A stretch of 64,000 nt of DNA from Corynebacterium confusum (GCF_030408715.1 NZ_CP047202.1:1452294-1516293); one strand, 5' to 3'; numbered from the stretch's first letter, positions 35,417-45,682 are shown. Program-made: numbers and translations. Notes: generated from the letters alone by a model not told the origin.

Positions 35417-36409
35417 TTAGACGCGGACGGTAGCCGCGCACGAGCGATACATGTGCGCCTGGGCCAGCAGCACGACGGCCGCCACGATGCTGGCGCCCAG
35501 CATGATGAAGATGGACATCAGGATCACGCCCACGATGCCGAAGGAGATAAACAGCAGGCTCACCAGCGTCACGGCCAGCATGAGACCGAAGGAAATAAGC
35601 CCCACCAACAGGCTGAACAGCAGCAGCTGCAGGTAGTTCTTCTTGCCGGCGGCAAAGCCCGTCGAGAAGGAGGCGCCGAAGCCGGTTTTGCCGTCTGCCG
35701 CGAACCACGGCATCAGCGTGAACAGCGGCGACAGGAAGAACATGAGCAGGCCGAAGGCCATGAAGAAGGCGAAAACCCCCGCGAACAAGCTCGGATCCAG
35801 CTGCGCCGGGTCGGTGGTGTTGCTCATCTCGTTGAAGCCGCTTAGCTGCATCCCGCCCAGCATGATGACGGTGATAATCCCCTGGACGACCAGGTAGACG
35901 CCGGCGGCGGCCCAGTGCACGTCCTTGCCGAGGGCGCCGATACCCGGCCGCGGCTCGTCGACGTGCCAGGTGGCAAACCGGTACAGAACGGGCGTGACCA
36001 CGATCGAGATCACCAGGCTGAGCAGGCTGGTGACCACGGAGTTGCCCGAGTAACCTGCCTCGATATCCCCGCCGGTGAGCAAGGAGATGCCTATAGACAG
36101 GATCGCGCCGGCCAGGCCCAGGACTAGCGCCAGCGGCACCAGGGTCTTCCAGTTGCGGCCGAAGGCGGAAAAGCCCCAGCCGATGGACCGGACCGCCTGC
36201 GGGCGCTGCGGCCCGTGCAGGTATCCATCATTGCCGCCCACATAACCCTGCGCGCCCGCGTAACCGTAGCCCGGGGCCTGCTGCCCGCCGGGATTCGGGG
36301 AGCCGAAATTCGGGTTGTCCTCCGGGTGGCTCGTCGGCTCGTAACGTGGTAGATCGCCAAAGGAGTCGTTCGGCGACTGCCCGTCGTGCGGATCGTTCGG
36401 GGTGGTCAT
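35417..36409 (-). CDS. Polytopic membrane protein with Pro/Gly-rich N-terminus
   Basis: A 330-residue protein. A disordered N-terminal 75 residues (MTTPNDPHDGQ, DLPRYEP, PGYGYAGAQGY) precede about six transmembrane helices (roughly 90-115, 125-150, 172-190, 212-240, 262-290, 295-320). The layout resembles glycerophosphoryl diester phosphodiesterase membrane-domain or DUF975-like proteins, but no active site is visible. Function is unknown. The N-terminus resembles that of the DUF4190-like protein elsewhere in the window. Confidence 0.75.
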   Translation of the reverse strand: MTTPNDPHDGQSPNDSFGDLPRYEPTSHPEDNPNFGSPNPGGQQAPGYGYAGAQGYVGGNDGYLHGPQRPQAVRSIGWGFSAFGRNWKTLVPLALVLGLAGAILSIGISLLTGGDIEAGYSGNSVVTSLLSLVISIVVTPVLYRFATWHVDEPRPGIGALGKDVHWAAAGVYLVVQGIITVIMLGGMQLSGFNEMSNTTDPAQLDPSLFAGVFAFFMAFGLLMFFLSPLFTLMPWFAADGKTGFGASFSTGFAAGKKNYLQLLLFSLLVGLISFGLMLAVTLVSLLFISFGIVGVILMSIFIMLGASIVAAVVLLAQAHMYRSCAATVRV

Positions 36410-36530
36410 GGTGGGTCCTTTCTGAATTCATCAACAGGATGCGGCGGGGACTGGCTACCCCAGTGACGGTATCACCCGGCGGCCCTATACGTTCAACCTG
36501 TTCCGAAAGAGTTTCTCAATAGTTACCGGT

Positions 36531-36561
36531 TTGAGCCCTCACGCGCCGCCGTGAGTAGAAT
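36531..36561 (+). promoter_or_regulatory. hrpA promoter
   Basis: TTGAGC and TAGAAT are separated by 19 bases; the -10 ends 11 bases before the hrpA ATG, giving a 5' leader of only about 4-5 bases. The rest of the 163-base gap upstream shows nothing else clear. Confidence 0.5.
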
Positions 36562-36572
36562 TAGCTGCAACA

Positions 36573-39500
36573 ATGGCTAATACACACAAGGACCCGCAAG
36601 AACCGCGCGAGGCGCGCGACAACTCTCCCGCTGCGCCCAGCCGCAACGATCTGTACGCCCGCCTGGCTAATGTGCGCAGCGCCGACGAGTACTCGTTCCG
36701 GCGCCGCCTGAAAAAGGCGCGCTCCCCGCACGCGCTTTCGGCGATCTCCGCCGACATCGACGCCGCCGAAGAGCGCGTGCGTGGCATCGACCGCCTCGTG
36801 CCGGAGATCGTTTACCCGGACAGCCTGCCGGTCAGCGCCCGCCGGGACGACATCGCGGAGGCAATCGACAACAACCAGGTGGTCATCATCGCCGGCGAGA
36901 CCGGCTCCGGTAAGACCACGCAGATCCCGAAGATCTGCCTTGAGCTGGGGCGCGGCCGCCGCGGGCTCATCGGCCACACGCAGCCGCGGCGCCTGGCGGC
37001 CCGCACGGTGGCCGAGCGGATCGCCGATGAGCTGGGACAGAAGATAGGGCAGACCGTCGGCTACGCCATCCGCTTCGACGACCAGGTCTCCAAGTCCACC
37101 GCCGTCAAGCTAATGACGGACGGCATCCTGCTGGCAGAGATGCAGCGCGACCGCTTCCTCAACGCCTACGACACCATCATTATCGACGAGGCCCACGAGC
37201 GCTCGCTGAACATCGACTTCCTGCTGGGTTACCTCAAACGGCTGCTACCCAAGCGCCCGGATCTTAAGGTGATTATCACCTCGGCGACCATCGATCCCGA
37301 GCGCTTCGCCCAGCACTTCGCCAGCCCGGAAGGCCCCGCGCCCATCATCGAGGTCTCCGGCCGCACCTACCCCGTCGAGATCCGCTACCGACCCCTGGAA
37401 TTCGAGGCCGGCGACAAGGTGGTCGACCAGGATCCGCTGGACGGGCTCGTCGAAGCCCTGACCGAGCTCATGGCCGAGGGTGACGGCGATATCTTGTGCT
37501 TCTTCCCCGGCGAGCGCGACATCCGCGACGCCATGGAGGTCATCGAGGCTAAGAAGTGGAAGGGCGTGGAGGTCACTCCCCTCTTCGGCCGCCTGTCCAA
37601 CCAGGAGCAGCACCGGGTCTTTAGCCCGCACTCGGGGCGGCGGATCGTGCTCTCTACCAATATTGCCGAGACCTCCCTGACGGTACCCGGCATCCGCTAC
37701 GTCGTGGACACTGGCACCGCGCGTATCTCGCGCTACTCCACGCGCACCAAGGTCCAGCGCCTTCCTATCGAACCCATCTCGCAGGCCAGCGCGAACCAAC
37801 GCTCCGGCCGCTGCGGACGTGTAGCCGACGGCATCGCCATCCGCCTCTACTCGGAGCAGGACTTTTTATCCCGCCCAGAGTTCACCGACCCGGAAATCCT
37901 GCGCACCAACCTGGCCAGCGTCATCCTGCAGATGATTTCCCTGCGGCTGGGCGATATCTCCCGCTTCCCCTTCGTGCAGCCACCGGCGGACAAGGCGGTG
38001 CGCGACGGCATCGCCCTGCTCAACGAGCTGGGTGCGTTGGGTACGGCCGACAAGAACGGGCTGCCCACGCTGACCAAGACCGGCGCCACGCTCGCGCGCA
38101 TCCCGGTGGATCCGCGCATGGCGCGGATGCTGGTGGAAGCCCACAAGCTGGGCTGCCTGCACGACGTCATCATCATCGTTGCGGCCATGACCATCCAGGA
38201 CGTACGCGAACGCCCCCTGGAAAAGCAGGCCCAGGCGGACCAGGCGCACGCGCGGTTTAAGGACAAGACCTCGGATTTCTTAAGCCAGCTCAAGCTGTGG
38301 GACTACATTAAAGACTCCCGCAACGAAAAGTCCGGCAATGCCTTCCGCAAGCAGATGAAGGCGGAGTTCCTGCACTACATGCGCATCCGCGAGTGGTTCG
38401 ACCTGGTGCGTCAGCTGCGCGAGGTCGCCAAGCAGCTCAAGTGGACCGCCCAGGAATCCGGCAAGCGTGCCGATGCCGCCATCCACCAGGCGCTCCTGTC
38501 GGGCCTGCTGTCCAATATCGGCGCCCGAGACGGCAACTCCAAGGAGTTCCACGGCGCCCGCAACACGCGCTTTATGGTCTTCCCCGGCTCCGCGCTGGCG
38601 AAGAAGCCGCCGGAGTTCGTCATGGCCGCCGAGCTGGTGGAGACCTCCCGGCTGTGGGCGCGCGATGTCGCCCAGATCGATCCCGCCTGGGTAGAGCGCC
38701 TGGCCGCCGGCCTGCTCAAGCACAGCTACTCCGACCCGGTCTGGTCGAGTAAGCGGGCCACCACCATGGTCAAGCAGAAGTCGACGCTCTACGGCGTGCC
38801 GGTGGTCCACGACCGCTCCGTGCCCTACCACCGCGTCGACCAAGCCGCGGCCCGGGACTTGTTCATACGCCACGCTCTCATCGGCGGCGAGTGGAATACC
38901 CACCATTCCTTCTTCCACGACAATGTCGCCAAACTCGACAAAGCGGCCGAGTACGAGGACAAGGCGCGCCGGCGCGGCCTGGTCGCGGACGAGGACACCC
39001 TCTTCGCCTTCTACGACGAGCGCCTGCCCGCCAATATCACCAGCGGCAAGTACTTCGACTCCTGGTGGAAGAAGGAGCGCCACGCCCACCCCGCGCTGCT
39101 GGACTTCGATCCGGAGGCGCTGGTTAACGACGCCGATAACCGCGTGACCGAGGCGGACTTCCCCGATACCTGGCGCGCCGGTTCCATGGAGCTGGACCTG
39201 TCGTACCACTTCAGCCCCGGCGATCCCCTGGACGGCGTGACCATCCAGGTCCCCGTGCCCATGCTGGCCGGGCTGGAGACCACCGGCTTCGACTGGCTGG
39301 TACCGGGCCTGCGCCTGGAGTTAGTCACGGAGCTCATCCGCAGCCTGCCGAAGGCCCTGCGCCGCACGGTGGTGCCTGCCCCGGAGTTCGCCGAGCGCGC
39401 CCTGGACAAGCTGGTCCCTTACGCCGGGCCCATTACCGAACAGCTCGCCGATGTTCTGCGGGAGCTGGGCGGCCAGGGCATCAACGCCGTGGATTTCCGC

Positions 39501-40511
39501 CCGCAGTCGCTGCCCGACCACCTGCGCATGAACTACGCGGCCATCGACAAGCGGGGAAAGATTATCGACTCCGACCGCGATCTTTCCGCGCTGGTCCATC
39601 GCCAGGCCGGTTCGATTAAGTCCTCGGTCTCGAAGGTCAGCCGCATCTCGGAGTCCGGGGCGGTCAAGGAATGGCGCTCGGATAATCTGGGCTCCATCGA
39701 CGACGAGGTCCGCACTACGGTAGACGGCCACGAGGTCACCGCCTACCCCGCGCTGGTCGCCACGAAGGACGGCGTCGAGGTCAAGGCGCACCCCACCAAG
39801 GCCGCGGCCGATGCCGCCATGCTGACCACCACGCTGACCTTGCTCATGCGGGAGATCACCGTCAACCCGCGCCCCATGGTCAAGGGCCTGCCCTTGCAGC
39901 AGCGCGTGGCCATCGACAACTACCCGCACGGCGGGGCCGACGGCCTGGTCTCCGACGCCCGCGTGGCAGCCCTCCGCGATCTTCTACTGGAAGCCGGCGG
40001 CCCGGTGCGCTCCCCAGAGGAATTCGACCAGTTGCGCAAGAAGATCGCCCCGGCGGTTCCCGGGCGCGTGCGGCAGATGGTCGTCGCTATCGCCCCGGGC
40101 CTAGTCGAATACGGCCGCATCACCGACGAGCTCAACAAGTGGACCGGCCCGGCCATCGACGACATCCGCGCCCAGCTGGATTTCCTGCTTCCGGCGCAAG
40201 CAATCACGAAAAACGGCATCGAGCACCTGCGGCACCTGCCGCGCTACCTGCAAGCCGTGCGCATCCGGCTGGAGGAGATGAACCTAGATCCGGACAAGGA
40301 CGCGGACCGCCAAGCCGAGGTCGATGAGGCCAAGGCCTACCTCAACAATCGCCTGCGCTCCCTGCCGGCCGGCCGCGCGAAGACCAAAGCGGTGCGCGAT
40401 ATCTACTGGATGATCGAGGAGCTCCGGGTTTCCCTGTTCGCCCAGCGCCTCGGCACCGCGCACGCGGTCTCCCTGCGGCGCATCCAAAAGGCGGTCGACA
40501 AGCTGGCCTAG
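36573..40511 (+). CDS. hrpA: ATP-dependent RNA helicase HrpA
   Basis: A 1312-residue DEAH-box helicase. Walker A is [14 protein letters not shown], Walker B is [11 protein letters not shown], motif III is [11 protein letters not shown], and motif VI is [13 protein letters not shown], all in the first 430 residues. The winged-helix/HA2 and OB-fold segments follow, then the long C-terminal DUF3418 region ending near [20 protein letters not shown]. HrpA proteins resolve stalled or collided ribosomes and process mRNA. Length is typical. It converges on nrdR with a 15-base gap. Confidence 0.96.
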   Translation: MANTHKDPQEPREARDNSPAAPSRNDLYARLANVRSADEYSFRRRLKKARSPHALSAISADIDAAEERVRGIDRLVPEIVYPDSLPVSARRDDIAEAIDNNQVVIIAGETGSGKTTQIPKICLELGRGRRGLIGHTQPRRLAARTVAERIADELGQKIGQTVGYAIRFDDQVSKSTAVKLMTDGILLAEMQRDRFLNAYDTIIIDEAHERSLNIDFLLGYLKRLLPKRPDLKVIITSATIDPERFAQHFASPEGPAPIIEVSGRTYPVEIRYRPLEFEAGDKVVDQDPLDGLVEALTELMAEGDGDILCFFPGERDIRDAMEVIEAKKWKGVEVTPLFGRLSNQEQHRVFSPHSGRRIVLSTNIAETSLTVPGIRYVVDTGTARISRYSTRTKVQRLPIEPISQASANQRSGRCGRVADGIAIRLYSEQDFLSRPEFTDPEILRTNLASVILQMISLRLGDISRFPFVQPPADKAVRDGIALLNELGALGTADKNGLPTLTKTGATLARIPVDPRMARMLVEAHKLGCLHDVIIIVAAMTIQDVRERPLEKQAQADQAHARFKDKTSDFLSQLKLWDYIKDSRNEKSGNAFRKQMKAEFLHYMRIREWFDLVRQLREVAKQLKWTAQESGKRADAAIHQALLSGLLSNIGARDGNSKEFHGARNTRFMVFPGSALAKKPPEFVMAAELVETSRLWARDVAQIDPAWVERLAAGLLKHSYSDPVWSSKRATTMVKQKSTLYGVPVVHDRSVPYHRVDQAAARDLFIRHALIGGEWNTHHSFFHDNVAKLDKAAEYEDKARRRGLVADEDTLFAFYDERLPANITSGKYFDSWWKKERHAHPALLDFDPEALVNDADNRVTEADFPDTWRAGSMELDLSYHFSPGDPLDGVTIQVPVPMLAGLETTGFDWLVPGLRLELVTELIRSLPKALRRTVVPAPEFAERALDKLVPYAGPITEQLADVLRELGGQGINAVDFRPQSLPDHLRMNYAAIDKRGKIIDSDRDLSALVHRQAGSIKSSVSKVSRISESGAVKEWRSDNLGSIDDEVRTTVDGHEVTAYPALVATKDGVEVKAHPTKAAADAAMLTTTLTLLMREITVNPRPMVKGLPLQQRVAIDNYPHGGADGLVSDARVAALRDLLLEAGGPVRSPEEFDQLRKKIAPAVPGRVRQMVVAIAPGLVEYGRITDELNKWTGPAIDDIRAQLDFLLPAQAITKNGIEHLRHLPRYLQAVRIRLEEMNLDPDKDADRQAEVDEAKAYLNNRLRSLPAGRAKTKAVRDIYWMIEELRVSLFAQRLGTAHAVSLRRIQKAVDKLA

Positions 40512-40526
40512 CGCCGCAGCGGGAGC

Positions 40527-40985
40527 CTAAAAACTGGTGCGGTCGCGCCGCTTCATCAGGCGGATCTCCGACTCGAAGTCGTCCGCACTGTCGAAGGACT
40601 TATACACGGAGGCAAAGCGCAGGTACGCCACCTCATCGAGGTCGCGCAGCGGGTCGAGGATGGCCAGGCCAATATCGTTGGCATTGATCTGGGAGCTGCC
40701 ATGGCTGCGCACGGTCTCCTCCACCTCCTGGGCCAGGCGCTTCAGCGCGTCATCCGAGACGTCGCGGCCCTGGCAGGCGCGCCGCACGCCACGGATCAGC
40801 TTGTCACGACTGAAGGGCTCGGACAGCCCATTGCGCTTGACCACGGACAGCACCGCCTTCTCGACCGTGGTGAAACGGCCCCGGCACGAAGAACACTCGC
40901 GCCGACGGCGGATGGACGTGCCCGCGTCAACGACGCGGGAATCAATAACGCGTGACTGCTCGTGGTGACAAAATGGGCAATACAA
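40527..40985 (-). CDS. nrdR: Transcriptional repressor NrdR
   Basis: A 152-residue repressor of ribonucleotide reductase genes. A zinc ribbon (C3, C6, C31, C34) is followed by an ATP-cone ([20 protein letters not shown] onwards) that senses ATP/dATP. Target NrdR boxes would lie upstream of nrd genes, none of which is in this window. In the C. glutamicum and M. tuberculosis order it stands beside the divS/lexA pair, as here. Confidence 0.97.
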   Translation of the reverse strand: MYCPFCHHEQSRVIDSRVVDAGTSIRRRRECSSCRGRFTTVEKAVLSVVKRNGLSEPFSRDKLIRGVRRACQGRDVSDDALKRLAQEVEETVRSHGSSQINANDIGLAILDPLRDLDEVAYLRFASVYKSFDSADDFESEIRLMKRRDRTSF

Positions 40986-41105
40986 TGTGGCTCGCTCCCC
41001 GTATCTTTCTAGCTTTCCGACTCAATCCGCCAGAGCAGATTAAGCGGATGCGCTACCAGTCTACTGCGCCCGAGCGAGCCTCAACCGGGCGGGCTAGCCC
41101 GTCTC

Positions 41106-41552
41106 CTAGTTCAGGGTGGCCTGTTGGGTCACGGCGCTGTCCGCCGTGCCCAGGGAACCGGCCGCATCCGCGCCGTCGACCAGGCCCATGCCCGCCGCCA
41201 ACGTGCCCAGGAAGACGGCGAATCCGAACACAGCGCCGAGCGCGTAGTTGCCCTTCTGGCGCGCCTGCTCGGAGACCGCCCCACGTGGCTGCCCTGCGAA
41301 ATCCTCAGCACTAAGCGCGGGCTGCGAACGACGGTCTGTTCGATTATCCAGCGTGAGCGTTCGAGAATAACGATCGCCCACGCCAGCCGGTCCACCTCCC
41401 AGCCAACCGGCGCTGGGATTGCGGTTTTCGGAAACACGGACGGAAGGCTCCCACACCGCAGCCGCGGGGACCACGGAAGGCGCGAGAGTACCGGAGCGGT
41501 AAGCTGCATATTCAGTGTCAGCAATACGGCGGTCTTCAAAGGCGAGAGTCAT
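41106..41552 (-). CDS. divS: SOS-inducible cell division suppressor DivS-like protein
   Basis: A 148-residue protein with a cytoplasmic Arg/Pro-rich N-terminus and a single transmembrane helix near residues 102-124 (YALGAVFGFAVFLGTLAAGM), then a short external tail. Sequence alone is weakly diagnostic; the assignment rests on size, topology and the divergent position next to lexA, where C. glutamicum divS (cg2113) and M. tuberculosis Rv2719c lie. No LysM domain is visible. DivS halts septation during the SOS response. AAGGAAGG lies 8 bases before the ATG. Confidence 0.75.
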   Translation of the reverse strand: MTLAFEDRRIADTEYAAYRSGTLAPSVVPAAAVWEPSVRVSENRNPSAGWLGGGPAGVGDRYSRTLTLDNRTDRRSQPALSAEDFAGQPRGAVSEQARQKGNYALGAVFGFAVFLGTLAAGMGLVDGADAAGSLGTADSAVTQQATLN

Positions 41553-41619
41553 AGTAATCCTTCCTTTCTTTGGTGCCACCGAGTCTAAATCTGGACTCCG
41601 ACATGGCATCGGCTTTCCT

Positions 41620-41635
41620 TCGTCCGAATGTTCGA
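41620..41635 (-). promoter_or_regulatory. SOS (LexA) box candidate upstream of divS
   Basis: Read on the minus strand, TCGAACATTCGGACGA matches 11 of the 14 defined positions of TCGAACA-NN-TGTTCGA (7 left, 4 right). It lies 68 bases before the divS start codon. A further half-site (TGTTCGA) stands 12 bases beyond it. Confidence 0.6.
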
Positions 41636-41699
41636 ATTAGGTTCTGTGTTCGATTTATAGCAGGCTCCCCAGAGTTTGTCTAGCGCGCGGGCGAAAGTC

Positions 41700-41715
41700 T
41701 CGAACATTTGTACTT
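41700..41715 (+). promoter_or_regulatory. SOS (LexA) box candidate upstream of lexA
   Basis: TCGAACATTTGTACTT has a perfect left half-site (TCGAACA) and TGT-C of the right half. It lies 93 bases before the lexA start, consistent with autoregulation of lexA. Confidence 0.6.
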
Positions 41716-41808
41716 TTCATGCTAGAAATGAAGGTAGGAATTTACGCGGGCCCACAGTGCCTGTGACCGACTATCCGACCTGCCAACCAACTTGGAGAGT
41801 TAAAGACC

Positions 41809-42513
41809 ATGGCCCGACCCAGCAAATCCTCACAGAAGCCCAGCCTGGACTCCTTGAGTGCCCGCCAGCGGCGCATCCTCGAGGTCATTCACGACGCCGT
41901 GCTCCTGCGCGGCTACCCGCCGAGCATCCGCGAGATCGGTGACGCGGCCGGCCTGCAGTCCACCTCCTCGGTGGCCTACCAGCTCAGGCAGCTGGAGGAA
42001 AAGGGCTTCCTGCGGCGCGATCCCAACAAGCCGCGCGCGGTCGATGTCCGCCACCTCAACACCGAAAAGGAAGACGCGAAGGCTGAGAAGGCCAGCAAGT
42101 CTGCCGAGCTCCCCCAGACCCCGCCGGACGCAGGCCAAGTCAGCTACATCCCCGTCGTCGGGCGCATTGCCGCCGGGACCCCCATTACGGCCGAAGAAAA
42201 CATTGATACTTACTACCCCATGCCGGACGAGGTCGTCGGCGGCGGAGACCTCTACATGCTGCAGGTCGTCGGCGACTCCATGCGGGACGCCGGCATCCTC
42301 GACGGGGACTGGGTCATCGTCCGCTCGCAGTCCACGGCGGAGGAAGGCGACTTCGTCGCAGCCCTGCTGGACGGCGAGGAGGCAACCGTCAAGGAATTCC
42401 ACCGCGACTCCACCGGCGTCTGGCTGCTGCCGCACAATGACGCTTATTCCCCCATCAACGGGGATGAATCAGAAATCATGGGCAAGGTCGTCTCCGTGAT
42501 GCGCAAGCTTTAA
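41809..42513 (+). CDS. lexA: SOS response repressor LexA
   Basis: A 234-residue LexA. The N-terminal winged helix (SARQRRILEVIHDA, PSIREIGDAAGLQSTSSV) is joined by a charged linker (about 84-106) to the autopeptidase domain. The scissile bond is Ala122-Gly123 (RIAAGTP), with catalytic Ser157 (GDSMRDAG) and Lys195 (EATVKEFH). RecA-stimulated self-cleavage induces DNA-repair genes and divS. The ATG is preceded by TTGGAGAG about 10 bases away. Candidate SOS boxes lie upstream. Confidence 0.97.
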   Translation: MARPSKSSQKPSLDSLSARQRRILEVIHDAVLLRGYPPSIREIGDAAGLQSTSSVAYQLRQLEEKGFLRRDPNKPRAVDVRHLNTEKEDAKAEKASKSAELPQTPPDAGQVSYIPVVGRIAAGTPITAEENIDTYYPMPDEVVGGGDLYMLQVVGDSMRDAGILDGDWVIVRSQSTAEEGDFVAALLDGEEATVKEFHRDSTGVWLLPHNDAYSPINGDESEIMGKVVSVMRKL

Positions 42514-42632
42514 TTCCCCGGAACTTCCCGCGTTATTCCCCCTTTCTGAGGTAATCGGGCATACAAAATCTCACGCCGCGTGTGTGTTCCCTGGTCCGGT
42601 TTGCCCGATCTACCTCAAGAAATACCCAAGCA

Positions 42633-42660
42633 ACCCAAGAATCGGGCGCTTGGGTTTTTC
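42633..42660 (+). terminator. Rho-independent terminator of lexA
   Basis: AACCCAAG/CTTGGGTT form an 8-bp stem with a 9-base loop, followed by TTTT. It lies about 120 bases after the lexA stop, with an ATCGGGCA inverted repeat between. Confidence 0.82.
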
Positions 42661-42768
42661 TGTTTGTGTTTGCCCACGCGGTTTTTCTGAGACAATTTGA
42701 GTAGACCCATTTCACCGTGTGCGCTGGCCCATCAGCGTGCGTACCCACGGACCGAGGAGAACTCCCCC

Positions 42769-43551
42769 ATGTATGCAGAAGAACGCCGTCGGCAGATTGC
42801 GTCCCTCACCGCCGTCGAGGGACGCGTCAATGTCACGGAACTCTCCCACAAATTCGACGTCACCGCAGAAACCATTCGCCGCGACTTGGCCGTTCTGGAC
42901 CGGGAGGGCGTGGTGCACCGGGTCCACGGCGGCGCGGTGGCCTCGCAGACCTTCCAGACCGCCGAGTTCACCCTGGACACGCGCTCGCGCTCGGCCACCG
43001 GGGCAAAGTCCGCGATCGCCGAAGCTGCCCTCGAATTCCTCCCCGAGACCCCGGGCAGCATCTTCTTGGACGCCGGCACCACCACGAACGCCTTAAGCGA
43101 CCTGATTGCCGCCAGCCCGCTGGCCAACCAGCTGTCCATCGTGTCCAACAGCCTGCCCATTGCCCTGTCGCTGGCTAATAACGGTATCAAGGACGTCCAG
43201 CTGCTGGGCGGTACGGTGCGCGGCATTTCCCAGGCAGTAGTCGGCGACACCGCCCTGCGCACCATGGCGCTGCTGCGCGCCGACGTCGCCTTCATCGGCA
43301 CCAACGCCCTGACCCTGGACCACGGCCTGTCCACGGCGGACGCGCAGGAGGCGGCCATCAAGGCCGCGTTCGTCACCAACGCCCGCAAGGTCGTTGTCCT
43401 GTGCGACTCCTCCAAGCTGGGCAACGATTACTTGGTCAGCTTTGCCAAGATCTCCGACATCGACGTCGTCATCACGGACTCGGCCGCGCCGCAAAGCTTC
43501 GTCGACGCGCTGCGCGAGCGCGAAATCACCGTCGTCACCGCCGACGCCTAA
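42769..43551 (+). CDS. sugR: DeoR-type regulator SugR (repressor of PTS and sugar genes)
   Basis: A 260-residue DeoR-family regulator. The N-terminal helix-turn-helix is VNVTELSHKFDVTAETIRRDLAVLDREG, followed by the sugar-phosphate isomerase-like effector domain (DAGTTTNALSDL, IVSNSLPIAL, LLGGTVRG, FIGTNALTLDHGLSTAD). C. glutamicum SugR starts with the same MYAEERRRQIASLTAVEGRVNVTEL region as I remember it and sits next to lexA; it represses ptsG, ptsF, ptsS, ptsI, ptsH and fruK. The start used has GAGGAGA nine bases upstream. It could also serve as the FruR of this strain, because no second DeoR gene lies between ptsI and fruK. Confidence 0.85.
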   Translation: MYAEERRRQIASLTAVEGRVNVTELSHKFDVTAETIRRDLAVLDREGVVHRVHGGAVASQTFQTAEFTLDTRSRSATGAKSAIAEAALEFLPETPGSIFLDAGTTTNALSDLIAASPLANQLSIVSNSLPIALSLANNGIKDVQLLGGTVRGISQAVVGDTALRTMALLRADVAFIGTNALTLDHGLSTADAQEAAIKAAFVTNARKVVVLCDSSKLGNDYLVSFAKISDIDVVITDSAAPQSFVDALREREITVVTADA

Positions 43552-43572
43552 GGCCCAGTCCCCAGATGCCGG

Positions 43573-43625
43573 ACACCCGGCGCAGGCCCCACTCTAAGCT
43601 GTGGGCTTGCGCCGGGTGTAGTTTT
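43573..43625. terminator. Strong bidirectional terminator between sugR and ptsI
   Basis: ACACCCGGCGCA-g-GCCCAC-type left arm pairs with GTGGGC-t-TGCGCCGGGTGT: an 18-bp stem with one internal mismatch, followed by AGTTTTT on the plus strand. It serves both convergent genes. Confidence 0.92.
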
Positions 43626-43635
43626 TCAGCGGCGT

Positions 43636-45417
43636 TTAGTTGTCTGCCGCGGGGCGGGAGAATTCCTCGATGAGCTCGCGGACCTTCTCGCGGGCCTCGG
43701 AGGGGCCTTCGCAGGACACGGCCGCTGCTGCGATCTTCTGGCAGTCCTCAAGGCTGAGCTCAGACAGCTGCGCACCCACGCCGGCAACGGCGGTCGAGGC
43801 GGCCGACAGGGAGTTAACCCCCAGCCCGGTGAGCACCGCGGCGAGCATCGGGTCCGCGGCAGCCTCGCCGCAGACCCCTACGGGGACGTTGTTGTCGCTG
43901 CCGACCACGCAGGTGTGCTGGATAAGCCGTAGCACGGCCGGCTGCCACGGGTCGGTCAGGTACGCCAGCTGCGGCGACAGGCGGTCCGCGGCCATGGTGT
44001 ACTGGGTCAGGTCGTTCGTGCCGATGGACACGAAATCGAGGTGCGGCATGATGGTATCTGCCATCAGGGCGGCGGCGGGGACCTCAATCATCGCGCCCGG
44101 GATTAGGTTGCGCTCTCGGCACAGGCCGGCGAACCAGCGGGCCTCGTTCGCGGTAGCCACCATCGGCGCCATGACCCAAGTCTGCGCGCCTTCCGGGCGC
44201 TGCTCGGCGGCTTGGGCGATGGCGTCGAGCTGCCGGGTCAGCAGCGACTCGTTGTCGCGGGCGATGCGCAGGCCGCGCACGCCCAGCGCCGGGTTCTCCT
44301 CATCGTCGAGGGTGGCGTAGCTAATCGGCTTGTCCGAGCCAGCGTCCAGGGTGCGCACGACGACCTTGCGGTCGCCGAAGGCGTTAAAAACCTTGGAGTA
44401 AATCTGCGCCTGCTCGTCGATGCTCGGCTCCTCCGAGGCGTTGAGGAAGGACAGCTCGGTGCGGTACAGGCCCACGCCCTCGGCCTGGGTGCCGGCCGCC
44501 AGCCGCGCGGCGTTGCCGTCGGCGACGTTGGCCAGCAACTGCACGCGGTAGCCGTCGCTGGTTTGCGCCGGGCCTTCCCACTGGGCGATCTTGGCGGCCT
44601 TGGCCTGGTACTCGGCCACGGCGGCCTGGGAGCTTTCGGAGTCCGCGCCGGTCTCGACCAGCCCGCGGGAACCGTCCACGAACAGCCACTCCCCCGCGTT
44701 GAGCTCGCGCAGCTTCGCGCCCATGGCCACGATGCACGGGATGTCCAGCTGGCGTGCGATGATGGCGGTGTGGCTGGTGGGCCCGCCCAGCTCGGTCACC
44801 AGGGCTTTGATCCGGTCGATGTCCAACGTAGCGGTATCCGCCGGCGCTAGGTCGTCGGCCAGCAGCACGGCCTCGCCCTCGACGGAGGGCAGGCCCGGCT
44901 CGTCCTCGCCGCGCAGCTCCGCGATGACGCGGTCGCGGACGTCCTTCAGGTCCGTCGTGCGCTCGGCCATGACGCCGCCGGCGGATTCGAACATCGAGAC
45001 AAACTTATCCGTGGCAGCCACGACCGCATATTCCACTCCGTTGCCGCCGCGCACGTTCTTGCGCACCGTCTTGTGCCAGCCCTTGTCCCGCGCCATCGAG
45101 GCGGTGGCCTTTAGAACCTCCGCCGCGTGCCCCTCGGCGCTTCCTGCACGCCCCTCGAGGCGCTGCGCGACGGTTTCCGCGGCCTCCTGGAAGCGCGCAA
45201 ACTCTGCCTCGCGCTGGTCTTCTGCGACGATGGCCTCGCCGGACTGCGGCAGCTGCGGGCGGGGGCGTACCCACACCGCGGGAGCGTAGGCGACGCCGGC
45301 CACCACACCGGTGCCCGCGATGGTGCCCCGCTGCCCGGATTTCGCTTGAGCCTCGGTAGCTTCAGCGCTCGTCGACCCGGTGGTGGCGGTGCTGCCAGTG
45401 TTGTCGGTGTTGGTCAT
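43636..45417 (-). CDS. ptsI: PTS enzyme I (phosphoenolpyruvate-protein phosphotransferase)
   Basis: A 593-residue enzyme I that moves phosphate from PEP to HPr. The phosphorylated histidine is H216 in GGPTSHTAII; ALGVRGLRIA, MIEVPAAAL, SIGTNDLTQYTMA and VGVCGEAAAD form the C-terminal PEP-binding site. A 30-residue Thr/Ala-rich N-terminal extension precedes the usual core. GGGAGAAG lies about 8 bases before the ATG. It is divergent from fruK across a 449-base control region. Confidence 0.97.
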   Translation of the reverse strand: MTNTDNTGSTATTGSTSAEATEAQAKSGQRGTIAGTGVVAGVAYAPAVWVRPRPQLPQSGEAIVAEDQREAEFARFQEAAETVAQRLEGRAGSAEGHAAEVLKATASMARDKGWHKTVRKNVRGGNGVEYAVVAATDKFVSMFESAGGVMAERTTDLKDVRDRVIAELRGEDEPGLPSVEGEAVLLADDLAPADTATLDIDRIKALVTELGGPTSHTAIIARQLDIPCIVAMGAKLRELNAGEWLFVDGSRGLVETGADSESSQAAVAEYQAKAAKIAQWEGPAQTSDGYRVQLLANVADGNAARLAAGTQAEGVGLYRTELSFLNASEEPSIDEQAQIYSKVFNAFGDRKVVVRTLDAGSDKPISYATLDDEENPALGVRGLRIARDNESLLTRQLDAIAQAAEQRPEGAQTWVMAPMVATANEARWFAGLCRERNLIPGAMIEVPAAALMADTIMPHLDFVSIGTNDLTQYTMAADRLSPQLAYLTDPWQPAVLRLIQHTCVVGSDNNVPVGVCGEAAADPMLAAVLTGLGVNSLSAASTAVAGVGAQLSELSLEDCQKIAAAAVSCEGPSEAREKVRELIEEFSRPAADN

Positions 45418-45653
45418 GTAAAACTTCTCCCTACGTCTGAAGACAAAGTAGACAAGATCGATATACGCGTTGTGAAGGCAATCCTACTCAGGCTCGCCAG
45501 TACTCACTAGAAACGAATTCTGAGATCTTGCGGAGCTAAATCCCGTGCGCCTCCGGCCCGCTGGTGCAGGAGTCGGCAGGCCCCGGGGAGGCTCCGCAAG
45601 AGAACAACTTTCTGCCCAGTCTACCGAGACCCACGGAAAACCACATATACCCA

Positions 45654-45682
45654 TTGACATACGGGCATAATCGGGCAACAAT
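45654..45682 (+). promoter_or_regulatory. Candidate fruK-ptsF promoter with CGGGCA boxes
   Basis: A perfect TTGACA -35 and an AACAAT -10 are 17 bases apart. Two CGGGCA boxes (at 45662 and 45672) occupy the spacer and enter the -10, a position suited to repression. The 5' leader to fruK would be about 175 bases. Confidence 0.5.
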
